Of a DNA stretch of 64,000 nt, positions 9,953 to 19,520 are shown in pieces. The stretch covers positions 110,913-174,912 of the forward strand of contig NZ_JAQTZU010000003.1 of assembly GCF_028687615.1 (NCBI RefSeq). Reading direction: 5' to 3'. Below the pieces are notes generated by a model. The model did not search any database and had not been told where the DNA came from. It saw nothing but the letters and a program-made list of their open reading frames with translations. How positions within the stretch are numbered: the stretch's first letter is position 1; each line of letters opens with the position of its first letter. Origin of the DNA: Methylovulum sp. (GTDB lineage Bacteria > Pseudomonadota > Gammaproteobacteria > Methylococcales > Methylomonadaceae). The position numbers and the translations under genes are program-made.

Positions 9953-10096
9953 AAGGACGCGGGAAAACTGGCAAGCATATTAATTTTCATAGACTTAGAC
10001 GGGTGTTATATTGTCATTGCTATACGTAAATTGTATTGGCATTTATTATAGGTCAGGTAAAAGATTATAGCTGTAACGAAGCCATTGGAGAGAGCT

Positions 10097-10303
10097 ATGC
10101 ACGGTCAACAATTATTACAGGAAATAGAGGTTTTACCGCCGGAATTACAAAAACAAGTGTCCGATTTCGTCATTTTTCTACGCAAACAGCAACAACAGCA
10201 ATTCATCCAAAAACGGACGGTAGGCGAATATAAGGAAACTATCGTCATTCATGATGATTTTGACGAACCCTTGGCTGATGATTTCTGGTTGGGCGGACAA
10301 TGA
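10097..10303 (+). CDS. Antitoxin, DUF2281/VapB-like
   Basis: This 68-residue protein has the pattern ALPPELQKQVSDFVIFL-like helix (here EVLPPELQKQVSDFVIFLRK) followed by an acidic tail ending DFWLGGQ, as in DUF2281 antitoxins. The ATG at 10097 is chosen because GGAGAG sits just upstream; the frame could also open at a TTG at 10085. Its stop overlaps the start of the PIN toxin by 4 bases, which implies translational coupling. The N-terminal helix probably forms the dimer and DNA-binding part and the C-terminal tail masks the toxin, as known for such modules. Confidence 0.85.
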   Translation: MHGQQLLQEIEVLPPELQKQVSDFVIFLRKQQQQQFIQKRTVGEYKETIVIHDDFDEPLADDFWLGGQ

Positions 10304-10692
10304 ATATCCTGCTCGATACCCATGTGTTCTTATGGCTGAGGACAGAACCTGAAAAAATCCCAGAACAGGTGTTGGCAGCGTATTACGACATAAACAACGA
10401 TGTCTATTTAAGCCTTGCCAGCATTTGGGAAATGCAAATCAAGCATCAGTTGGGAAAACTTGATTTGGAAGTGCCGCTTAAAGACATGATTGAAAAACAG
10501 CGTGCCAATAATGGCTTGCAGATTTTATCTGTCGAACCTCGCCATATTTATGGCTTGGCAGAGCTGCCTTTCCATCATAAAGACCCTTTTGATAGGATAA
10601 TTTTAATCCAAGCAAAATTAGACGGTTTGGAGCTTGCTACTGCGGATACCGCTTTTTGCCATTATGGTGTTAATTTGTTTTGGGATTCCTGA
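10300..10692 (+). CDS. PIN-domain toxin, VapC-like
   Basis: This 130-residue PIN domain protein starts MNILLDTHVFLWL, with the first catalytic Asp in LLDTH. It also has IWEMQIKHQLGKL with the conserved Glu, HHKDPFDRIILIQA with the third acidic centre, and TADTAF near the end. It belongs to the subgroup paired with DUF2281 antitoxins (type II toxin-antitoxin, ribonuclease). All catalytic acids appear intact, so the toxin is probably active. It follows its antitoxin with an ATGA overlap. Confidence 0.92.
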   Translation: MNILLDTHVFLWLRTEPEKIPEQVLAAYYDINNDVYLSLASIWEMQIKHQLGKLDLEVPLKDMIEKQRANNGLQILSVEPRHIYGLAELPFHHKDPFDRIILIQAKLDGLELATADTAFCHYGVNLFWDS

Positions 10693-10723
10693 GTTAAATA
10701 AAACTTATCCAGAATAATTTGAT

Positions 10724-11599
10724 TTACATCTTCTCCCGCAATTTCAAAAACCGCTGATACCTTGTCAGCGCAATATCCCCTTGTTCTGCCGCCGCCCTGA
10801 CCGCACAACCCTTGTCCGAAACATGGCTGCAATCATTAAATCGGCATCCGTCCAATAAAGGCTGGAATTCGCGGTAGCCATGAGCCAGTTGATTATGGTT
10901 CATGTCGGCGAGGCCAAAAATCGCCACGCCTGGGCTGTCGATCAAATCGCCGCCGTCGGGCAAATGGTACAAAGTCGCGGCGGTGGTGGTGTGCCGTCCG
11001 TGTTTGGTGGTGGCGGAAATGGTGTTGGTTTTGAGTTCCTTATCGGGAATCAGCGCGTTAGTCAGCGAGGATTTGCCGACCCCGGATTGTCCGGTGAATA
11101 TGCTGGTTTGCTGGTTCAGGGCCTGTTTCAAATCGTCCAGGCCATTGGCGGTGGTCGCACTGACGCGGTGCAAAGGATAGCCCAGTTCTTGGTAAATGCT
11201 AAGTTCCTGTTCGATGTCCGGCGAAGGCGGCAAGTCGGTTTTGTTCAGCACTAAAGCCGCGCTAAAGTCGTGGTTTTCGCAAATCGCCAAATATTGGTCC
11301 AGCAATAAAAAATCACAAAACGGTTCGGTGGCGAACACGACAAACACGGTGTCGATATTGGCGGCGACGGGGCGGGCTTTGTCGCCCCGGCTGGGGCGCA
11401 GCAGCACCGAGCGGCGAGGGAGAATTTCTTCGATGCGGCCTTGTAACAAGCCAGCTTCTGATAACAGCACTTGATCGCCGACCGCGACGGTGTCCACTTT
11501 CCGTCGCGTTTGGCAGAGCCAGATAATGCCGTTGACTTCTACGGCGATACCTTGACCTAAGTGGGCGATGACCAGACCTTGACACAAGTCCGCAGCCAT
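10724..11599 (-). CDS. rsgA: Ribosome small subunit-dependent GTPase RsgA
   Basis: The protein is a circularly permuted GTPase that helps late maturation of the 30S subunit. In 291 residues it has an N-terminal OB fold, NKTD (G4) at 119-122 placed before GQSGVGKSS (G1) at 170-178, DSPG (G3) at 221-224, and a zinc site C252-C257-H259-C265 at the C-terminus. Its ATG overlaps the stop of the upstream M48 peptidase gene (TGATG), so the two form an operon. All catalytic motifs are present. In enterobacteria rsgA and orn are also neighbours; here orn lies divergently two genes away. Confidence 0.96.
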   Translation of the reverse strand: MAADLCQGLVIAHLGQGIAVEVNGIIWLCQTRRKVDTVAVGDQVLLSEAGLLQGRIEEILPRRSVLLRPSRGDKARPVAANIDTVFVVFATEPFCDFLLLDQYLAICENHDFSAALVLNKTDLPPSPDIEQELSIYQELGYPLHRVSATTANGLDDLKQALNQQTSIFTGQSGVGKSSLTNALIPDKELKTNTISATTKHGRHTTTAATLYHLPDGGDLIDSPGVAIFGLADMNHNQLAHGYREFQPLLDGCRFNDCSHVSDKGCAVRAAAEQGDIALTRYQRFLKLREKM

Positions 11600-12846
11600 C
11601 AGGCTTTGGCAATCAGATGGGCGATGCGGATGGCCGCTGGCGGATGGCTGTAGTGGAAGGCGGAATACAAGGGATCGGGGGTCAAGGTGCTGGCATTTTC
11701 TTCGTATAATTTCACCAAACCGCTGATCATTTTGCTGGCTTGGGAATTTTGCGCGGCGAAATCGTCGGCTTCAAATTCAAACTGGCGTTGGAAAAACGCC
11801 GTGATCGGCTGCATGAAAAAGGTGAACGTCGATGATACCAGCATGAACAACATCAATGCGGCGGCGTTGGATTTTTGTTCAATGCTGACACCCAGGCCCG
11901 TGTAAAACCAGTCTTGGTCGATTAACCAGCCTAACACGGCAAAACCAATCAGGCTCATGATAGCACTGGCGATGAGCATTTTAATGACGTGTTTACGTTT
12001 GAAATGTCCTAACTCATGCGCCAACACCGCTTCCAATTCTTCTTCATCTAAAGAATTGACCAAGTTGTCATAAAACACGATGCGTTTGTTATTGCCCAAG
12101 CCCGTGAAATAAGCGTTGCCGTGACCGGAGCGTTTCGAACCATCCATGATGAAAATGCCCTGGCTGTTGAATCCGCAACGTGCCAACAGGTTTTGGATGC
12201 GGTCTTTCAGTGAACCGTCTTCCATCGGCGTGAATTTGTTGAACAGCGGCGCGATCAGGGTGGGGAACAGCCAGCTCATCAATAAGGAAAAACCCATCAA
12301 AATCGCCCATGCCCACAGCCACCAGGACGAACCGATGCTGTCCATGACCCACAAAATCAATGCCAGTAAAGGCAAGCCGATTGCCGCACCTAAGGCTAGT
12401 TGCAGGGCTTGGTCTTTGGCAAATTGTTGGATGGTGCTTTTATTAAAACCGAATTGCTCTTCAATGACAAAAGTCTGGTAGAGGCTGGTGGGGATTTCAA
12501 CCAGCATCATGATTAGAAACACGGATGCCGTTGCCAGCAAACCTGCCAGGATGGGCGAATCGAGCATTTGTGACCAGCAAGAAAAAGCCAGATTGATACC
12601 GCCGCCCAAAGTCAGCAATAGCAACACGGCTACGCCGACAATCCGGTCAACATCGCCCAGCTTGCCTTTTGCCAAGGTATAATCGGCGGCTTTTTGGTGT
12701 GCATCTAAAGAGACGCTGGCGAGGAAAGCTTCCGGCACTTCGCCACGATGCGCGGCAACATGGTTGGCCTGGCGTTTTGCCAGCCAAAATTCAATGCCAA
12801 ACGATAAGATTAAGGCGATCAAAAAAAACAGCGTGAAGGTATTCAT
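11599..12846 (-). CDS. M48 family metallopeptidase (Ste24/CAAX-protease-like)
   Basis: The 415-residue integral membrane protein has HELGH near residue 277-281, the zinc-binding motif of M48 peptidases, and a downstream Glu in FEFEADDFA. Several hydrophobic segments lie before and around the motif (about 1-20, 70-115, 150-200, 290-340). The arrangement matches the Ste24-type CAAX peptidases found in many bacteria, whose natural substrates are unclear. The reading frame extends to a TTG four codons earlier, but the ATG at 12846 gives the usual MNTFTL start. It overlaps rsgA and faces orn across an 86-bp divergent promoter region. Confidence 0.92.
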   Translation of the reverse strand: MNTFTLFFLIALILSFGIEFWLAKRQANHVAAHRGEVPEAFLASVSLDAHQKAADYTLAKGKLGDVDRIVGVAVLLLLTLGGGINLAFSCWSQMLDSPILAGLLATASVFLIMMLVEIPTSLYQTFVIEEQFGFNKSTIQQFAKDQALQLALGAAIGLPLLALILWVMDSIGSSWWLWAWAILMGFSLLMSWLFPTLIAPLFNKFTPMEDGSLKDRIQNLLARCGFNSQGIFIMDGSKRSGHGNAYFTGLGNNKRIVFYDNLVNSLDEEELEAVLAHELGHFKRKHVIKMLIASAIMSLIGFAVLGWLIDQDWFYTGLGVSIEQKSNAAALMLFMLVSSTFTFFMQPITAFFQRQFEFEADDFAAQNSQASKMISGLVKLYEENASTLTPDPLYSAFHYSHPPAAIRIAHLIAKA

Positions 12847-12932
12847 ACGGGCAAACAAGTCAGGTTGGAGGGTTAGACGTTCAGTGTACCCAATGCTACA
12901 CTAAGCGCAATAGCAAACACAACGGAATCGAC

Positions 12933-13478
12933 ATGGCGCAGGAACCCCAAAACCTTATCTGGATAGACTTGGAAATGACCGGGCTGAATCCCGACACCGA
13001 CCTTATCATTGAAATGGCGACGATAGTCACCGACAAAGAACTTAATATCTTGGCGCAAGGCCCGGTCATCGCCGTACACCAGTCAGATGAAGCGTTGGCG
13101 GCAATGGATGACTGGAACCAAAAACACCACGGCGAATCCGGCTTGATTGAGCGGGTCAAAGCATCGGTTATTAATGATGCCGAAGCTGAGGCCATGACGA
13201 TTGAATTTCTTAAAGAATGGCTTCCTGAACGGACATCACCTATGTGCGGCAACACGATAGGCCAAGACCGCCGCTTTTTAGCCCGCTACATGCCCCAACT
13301 GGAAGCGTTTTTCCATTACCGTAGCATTGATGTGTCCACTTTGAAAGAATTGGCGGCGCGTTGGGCACCAGAACTTAAGCAAGGCTTCAATAAACAAGCC
13401 AAGCACCAGGCCCTGGACGACATCATCGAATCCATAGAAGAATTGCGTTATTACCGGACGCATTTTCTTAAATACTAG
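12933..13478 (+). CDS. orn: Oligoribonuclease
   Basis: This 181-residue DEDDh exonuclease degrades 2- to 5-nt RNA and clears the linear product of cyclic-di-GMP breakdown. The exonuclease motifs are clear: [11 protein letters not shown] near the start (first Asp and Glu), [16 protein letters not shown] in the middle and [18 protein letters not shown] at the end with the catalytic His and Asp. The length equals that of the E. coli enzyme. The CrcB-like gene starts 2 bases after its stop, so the two are probably co-transcribed. Confidence 0.97.
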   Translation: MAQEPQNLIWIDLEMTGLNPDTDLIIEMATIVTDKELNILAQGPVIAVHQSDEALAAMDDWNQKHHGESGLIERVKASVINDAEAEAMTIEFLKEWLPERTSPMCGNTIGQDRRFLARYMPQLEAFFHYRSIDVSTLKELAARWAPELKQGFNKQAKHQALDDIIESIEELRYYRTHFLKY

Positions 13479-13480
13479 CC

Positions 13481-15518
<2,038 letters not shown>

Positions 15519-15561
15519 GGCAACCTGCAATAAATAATCTTCTTGGAACAAGACAAAACAT

Positions 15562-15641
15562 CGTCCACGAAAAGCACGAAAAAACGATTCAAAAGTATCG
15601 TGTTGTGGTATTTTTCGTGCTTTTCGTGTCTTTCGTGGACA
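15562..15641. repeat. Inverted GTCCACGAAAA-GCACGAAAAA repeat
   Basis: GTCCACGAAAAGCACGAAAA at 15563-15582 is matched by an inverted version ending at 15641, forming a large imperfect hairpin with a loop of about 25 nt. Part of the same motif recurs at 27701-27723 in front of trmB. This looks like a dispersed intergenic repeat and could also end serS transcription. Confidence 0.6.
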
Positions 15642-15766
15642 ATTCTTTTAGTGGATTAATCAGTTGTGTTGCGAATCTGTGGCGGTTTATTTTTGCGAGT
15701 TGCCTAAGATGCTATCCATTCCGGTGTCATCACCGGATTTTTTAATAATCACAAAGGCGTAGATTG

Positions 15767-16231
15767 ATGAAGAACATAATTAAAGGCTTGCTGTTGGTGT
15801 CTGTATTGTCGATAGCCACAGCTTGGGCTGAAGAAGCGGTGCAGGAAGATTTGGTGCAAGCAGCGGCTATCCAGGGTGATGCCAAAGCCCAGGCAAAATT
15901 GGGCGCGATGTATTTGCTCGGCAATGGTCAGGAAAAGGACGAACAACAAGCCGCCGAATGGCTGCTAAAAGCCGCAGCTCAGGGCTATCTTGATGCCCAG
16001 GTGCTGGTCGCCGCCTTGTATGATCGTGGCATAGGTGTGAAAAGCGATGTCAAAACCGCGACAGAGTGGTACGAAAAAGCCGCCGCCCAAGGCCATACCG
16101 CATCGCTTGCGATCTTGGGCAAAAATCCGGTTGCGGCGGGTGGCGTGGCTTTCAGTTACCAGAAAATGCGCCTGAATGCCGCCAAACAAATCCCGACCGA
16201 ATACGCTAAAAAAATCTTACTGACAAAATAA
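15767..16231 (+). CDS. Exported Sel1-repeat protein
   Basis: This 154-residue protein has a signal peptide ([20 protein letters not shown], cleavage about residue 21) and two to three Sel1-type helical repeats: [18 protein letters not shown], then [19 protein letters not shown] and [10 protein letters not shown]. Sel1 repeats are TPR-like protein-interaction modules, often periplasmic in bacteria. The frame can start one codon earlier at a TTG, but ATG at 15767 is more natural. gltX starts 4 bases after its stop, so it is probably co-transcribed. The partner is unknown. Confidence 0.85.
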   Translation: MKNIIKGLLLVSVLSIATAWAEEAVQEDLVQAAAIQGDAKAQAKLGAMYLLGNGQEKDEQQAAEWLLKAAAQGYLDAQVLVAALYDRGIGVKSDVKTATEWYEKAAAQGHTASLAILGKNPVAAGGVAFSYQKMRLNAAKQIPTEYAKKILLTK

Positions 16232-16235
16232 TCTG

Positions 16236-17636
16236 ATGACCATTACCACACGTTTTGCCCCTAGCCCAACAGGCTATTTACATGTTGGCGGTGCCCGCAC
16301 CGCGTTGTTTTCTTGGTTGTACGCCCGTAAAAATGGCGGAACCTTTATCTTGCGAATTGAAGACACGGATTTGGAGCGTTCCACGCAAGCATCGGTGGAT
16401 GCCATTTTACAAGGCATGGACTGGCTAGGTTTGGGCTATGACGAAGGCCCGTATTACCAAACCCAACGCTTTGACCGTTACAAAGAAGTGATCCGGCAAT
16501 TGCTGGACACAGGACATGCTTACCATTGCTATTGCAGCAAGGAAGAATTGGAAACCTTGCGCAATGAGCAAATGGCGAACAAGGAAAAGCCCCGTTATAA
16601 CGGGCGTTGCCGCGATCATGCCGTGGCGATTGCAGGCCGTGAGCCGGTTGTCCGCTTTAAAAATCCCGTTGATGGCGTGGTGACGATTCCTGACTTGGTC
16701 AAAGGTGACATTACCGTTGCCAATAAAGAATTGGATGATCTGGTTATCGCCCGTGCTGACGGCACACCAACTTACAACTTAACCGTGGTGGTGGACGACA
16801 TGGATATGGGCGTGACCCACGTTATCCGTGGCGATGACCATATCAACAACACGCCACGGCAGATGAATATTTTGGCGGCATTAGGCGCGCCTTTGCCGAA
16901 ATACGCGCATCTACCGATGATTTTAGGCGCGGACGGAGCGCGTTTGTCCAAACGCCACGGCGCGGTCAGTGTCATGCAGTTCCGTGACGAGGGTTATTTG
17001 CCGGAAGCCCTGCTCAATTATCTGGTGCGTTTGGGTTGGTCGCATGGCGACCAAGAAATTTTCTCAATAGCTGAAATGATCGAATTTTTCGAGCTGGAAG
17101 ATGTAAACGGTTCAGCTTCTACGTTCAACATGGAAAAATTGTTGTGGTTGAACCACCAATACATCATGGATAGCGATCCTGAACATGTCGCTAAGCACCT
17201 GCTCTGGCATATTGAACAGCGTGGCATCAATCCCGCTGATGGCCCGGCTTTGGCGGATGTGGTCAAAGCGCAACGCGAACGCTGTAAGACCTTGGTGGAA
17301 ATGGCGAATGCCAGCGTGTATTTCTATAAGGAATTCGATGCCTATGACGAAAAAGCTGCTAAAAAAGCCTTTTCAGAAGGTTCGGATGCGGTGTTGGCGC
17401 AGATTTATGACGCATTTGCCGCTGTCCCTGACTGGCAAGGTGATGCTTTGCACGACATTATCATCAAACTAGCCGAAACTTTGGAATTGGGCATGGGCAA
17501 AGTCGCCCAGCCGCTACGGGTTGCGGTTTGTGGATCAGGTGTTTCGCCAGCGATAGATGTCACTTTGTCATTATTAGGCAAGGAAAAAACGCTGGCAAGA
17601 ATACAGAAGGCCATTGATTATTTGCATAATCAATAA
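16236..17636 (+). CDS. gltX: Glutamyl-tRNA synthetase
   Basis: The 466-residue class I synthetase attaches Glu to tRNA-Glu. It has the HIGH-type signature [13 protein letters not shown] at residues 6-18 and the KMSKS-type motif LSKRHG near 240, plus the C-terminal anticodon-binding domain. The cysteine cluster CYCSKEELE...CRDH after residue 90 resembles the zinc-binding insert of E. coli-type enzymes. Its stop is followed by an intergenic promoter and then tRNA-Ala and two copies of its own substrate, tRNA-Glu(TTC). Start choice is supported by the conserved N-terminus although the ribosome site is weak. Confidence 0.98.
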   Translation: MTITTRFAPSPTGYLHVGGARTALFSWLYARKNGGTFILRIEDTDLERSTQASVDAILQGMDWLGLGYDEGPYYQTQRFDRYKEVIRQLLDTGHAYHCYCSKEELETLRNEQMANKEKPRYNGRCRDHAVAIAGREPVVRFKNPVDGVVTIPDLVKGDITVANKELDDLVIARADGTPTYNLTVVVDDMDMGVTHVIRGDDHINNTPRQMNILAALGAPLPKYAHLPMILGADGARLSKRHGAVSVMQFRDEGYLPEALLNYLVRLGWSHGDQEIFSIAEMIEFFELEDVNGSASTFNMEKLLWLNHQYIMDSDPEHVAKHLLWHIEQRGINPADGPALADVVKAQRERCKTLVEMANASVYFYKEFDAYDEKAAKKAFSEGSDAVLAQIYDAFAAVPDWQGDALHDIIIKLAETLELGMGKVAQPLRVAVCGSGVSPAIDVTLSLLGKEKTLARIQKAIDYLHNQ

Positions 17637-17732
17637 CCAAATTTTATTTCAATTACTAGATAATTCTGATTTATTAAACTTGCAAGTGTTTAGTCGAAAA
17701 AGCTCGAATAGACATGAAATTTAAAATAACTA

Positions 17733-17761
17733 TTGGACATAATGGGTAATTTCTGTAAAAT
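17733..17761 (+). promoter_or_regulatory. Sigma-70 promoter of the tRNA cluster
   Basis: TTGGAC at 17733-17738 and TAAAAT at 17756-17761 are separated by exactly 17 bp and lie 15 bp before the first tRNA base. The sequence downstream has no other obvious start signal before the second and third tRNA, so all three are probably made from this promoter. Confidence 0.65.
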
Positions 17762-17776
17762 GGCTGGCTTTACTGC

Positions 17777-17852
<76 letters not shown>

Positions 17853-17879
17853 ACACATTTAAGTCATCATATAGTTTAA

Positions 17880-17955
17880 GTCCCCATCGTCTAGCGGCCT
17901 AGGACACTGCCCTTTCACGGCGGTAACAGGGGTTCGAACCCCCTTGGGGACGCCA
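17880..17955 (+). tRNA. tRNA-Glu(TTC), copy 1
   Basis: The 76-nt cloverleaf has acceptor GTCCCCA/TGGGGAC, anticodon loop CTTTCAC giving anticodon TTC, and encoded CCA. It is identical to the copy at 18000 and lies just downstream of gltX, whose enzyme charges it. Confidence 0.96.
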
Positions 17956-17999
17956 TACCGTATGATATAACTTAAATAGGCCAGACTAAACCGAGTTTA

Positions 18000-18075
18000 G
18001 TCCCCATCGTCTAGCGGCCTAGGACACTGCCCTTTCACGGCGGTAACAGGGGTTCGAACCCCCTTGGGGACGCCA
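18000..18075 (+). tRNA. tRNA-Glu(TTC), copy 2
   Basis: It is an exact copy of the preceding tRNA-Glu, separated by a 44-bp spacer. The identical sequence points to a tandem duplication kept uniform by gene conversion. A terminator hairpin follows 6 bp later. Confidence 0.96.
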
Positions 18076-18080
18076 TTAAT

Positions 18081-18110
18081 AAAAAAGGCTATCTTTAGAT
18101 GGCCTTTTTT
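18081..18110 (+). terminator. Terminator of the tRNA cluster
   Basis: A stem pairing AAAAAAGGCTATC with GATGGCCTTTTTT (one G-T pair) with a 4-nt loop is followed by T residues, right after the last tRNA. Confidence 0.8.
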
Positions 18111-18242
18111 TATGCCTGTTATTTTGCCACGGTCTGGGCAATGGCGGTTTTTAGTGGTTAATTTCGCCACTTGCCGAGAACAGGAAAAATTATGTTATTT
18201 TTATCCTTTAAGCCCTCCGCATTCGTTTTTCGGATGTTTTTT

Positions 18243-18253
18243 TATGCTAGAAT
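18243..18253 (+). promoter_or_regulatory. Shared extended -10 promoter element, copy 1
   Basis: TATGCTAGAAT contains an extended -10 (TG-n-TAGAAT) 102 bp before the first small exported protein. The identical 11-mer recurs at 18865-18875, 79 bp before its paralogue, which suggests that both genes use the same type of promoter. Confidence 0.5.
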
Positions 18254-18354
18254 CCAACACTGAAGATAGCTATTTGATTTTATTACCATACTCTAAGTAA
18301 GGATTTGTTGTGTGGCTAGATTCACTACTAAAATATTAACTATAAGGCATACCT

Positions 18355-18744
18355 ATGAAACAATTAAAACAAACCGTAATTTCTATCGCTATGGCCGCAA
18401 CTTTGGCAATGGCTTCATCGCCTATTTTCGCTGAAGCGACAGGTGAAGCTAAAGTTAGAGAGGCAGCAGAAGGTGCTATTGCCAAGATAGAAGAAGCGGT
18501 TAGTTTGGTAGAAAAAGGCGCGGACAAAAATGAGATTATTAAATCTATCAATGATGCGCGTCAGCTTCAAAAAGAATTCCGTTACGAACTTACAGAGCGT
18601 CAACGTCAAAAAGCCAATGACAAATTGAGAGTGGCACGCGATGGCTTTGAAAATGGTGAGATACAACCAGCCGAAGCAAAATTGAGAGAAGCTTTGGCGG
18701 GCTTTAAAGAAATGAAAGAATTTTACGACGCAAACCATAAATAA
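18355..18744 (+). CDS. Small exported helical protein, paralogue 1
   Basis: I do not recognise a named family. The 129-residue product has a signal peptide (about 1-26, core ISIAMAATLAMASS, ending FAEA) and a mature part that is almost wholly helical, with alternating Glu/Lys and Ala (AEGAIAKIEEAVSLVEKG, KANDKLRVARDGFENGE, EAKLREALAGFKEMKEF). The gene downstream at 18954 codes for a similar protein with the same layout. Small periplasmic helical proteins of this kind may bind partners or act in envelope stress, but no role can be read from the sequence. A ribosome site AAGG precedes the ATG by about 8 bases. Confidence 0.8.
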   Translation: MKQLKQTVISIAMAATLAMASSPIFAEATGEAKVREAAEGAIAKIEEAVSLVEKGADKNEIIKSINDARQLQKEFRYELTERQRQKANDKLRVARDGFENGEIQPAEAKLREALAGFKEMKEFYDANHK

Positions 18745-18864
18745 TCAGTTGTCAGCCAGATCCGGTCTATTGGTCCAATAGCATCGGGTCTGTCGTTTGC
18801 AGGCTGGAAATAATTCGGGAAACCATAATATTTAAGCGGTTTTCAAGATTAAAAATATTTAAAG

Positions 18865-18875
18865 TATGCTAGAAT
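18865..18875 (+). promoter_or_regulatory. Shared extended -10 promoter element, copy 2
   Basis: This is the same 11-mer TATGCTAGAAT as at 18243, here in front of the second paralogue. The surrounding sequence differs between the two sites, so the match is not just a long duplicated block. Confidence 0.5.
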
Positions 18876-18953
18876 AATTTTGTCACATAACTGTAAATAA
18901 TAGTTATGCAGGCAAAATTTTTACGATAATAACAACTAGGGGACTAGTGAAAT

Positions 18954-19340
18954 ATGAAAAACTTAAAAAAAATCTTACTTTCTTTATTAGTAGCATCCGC
19001 AATGGGTGGTGTTTCAGCCGTTGCTGTTGCTGAATCTGATCCAGGCAGAATTACATACGCTCCTACTGAAGCGATTGACATGGTGGCAGCTAAAGTAAAA
19101 GTTGCTATTGATGCGGTCTCTACCGGTTCAGACGGCGAAGCCGTTGCGAAATTGATTAAAGACGCTATGGATGCGAGCAAAGAAATCAATGCCAATGATA
19201 AAGTTGATATGGCTCGTTCAAGAGCGAACAACAAATTAAAATCGGCACGTACCCATGCTAAAGAAAATGCGTTACAAGAAGCCGAACAAGAATTAAGAAA
19301 TGCTTATAAAGGCTTCCAGGATCTGAAAGGATTGCTGTAA
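18954..19340 (+). CDS. Small exported helical protein, paralogue 2
   Basis: The 128-residue product has a signal peptide (MKNLKKILLSLLVASAMGGV and cleavage near AVAE) and a helical mature part similar to its upstream neighbour: both share the pattern AKLI/EIIK-xI-x-DAMDASKEIN/NDARQLQKEF, then RANNKLKSAR/KANDKLRVAR, then AEQELRNAYKGFQDLK/AEAKLREALAGFKEMK. This indicates tandem duplication followed by strong divergence. It has its own promoter-like element and its own downstream hairpin. Function is unknown. Confidence 0.8.
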   Translation: MKNLKKILLSLLVASAMGGVSAVAVAESDPGRITYAPTEAIDMVAAKVKVAIDAVSTGSDGEAVAKLIKDAMDASKEINANDKVDMARSRANNKLKSARTHAKENALQEAEQELRNAYKGFQDLKGLL

Positions 19341-19345
19341 GCTCC

Positions 19346-19392
19346 TAAAACCATACTGGGATGCTTTTTGCAGGTTTCTTGGTATGGTTTTA
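19346..19392 (+). terminator. Hairpin after the second exported paralogue
   Basis: An 11-bp perfect stem TAAAACCATAC/GTATGGTTTTA with a 25-nt loop lies 6 bp after the stop codon. It is a plausible terminator, weaker than the others because of its long loop. Confidence 0.5.
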
Positions 19393-19483
19393 AACCGCCC
19401 CGCAAATACTCGCTACAGCGCTGCTTGCCCAGGCAAGCAAGTTACCCAAAAATTACTGGGCATCTTTCTGGTAATCTTCTGAA

Positions 19484-19516
19484 ATCCCGAAGAACACAAT
19501 ATCCTTCGGGATGTTT
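19484..19516. terminator. Terminator of the UPF0182 gene
   Basis: The stem ATCCCGAAG/CTTCGGGAT with an 11-nt loop lies just beyond the minus-strand stop at 19521; A and T runs on the two sides let it act in both directions. Confidence 0.65.
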
Positions 19517-19520
19517 ATAA

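Noticed and set aside
13400..13480. Fluoride riboswitch before the CrcB fusion
   Set aside because: The gene starts 2 bp after orn and no fluoride riboswitch fold is present in orn's end or in front of orn.
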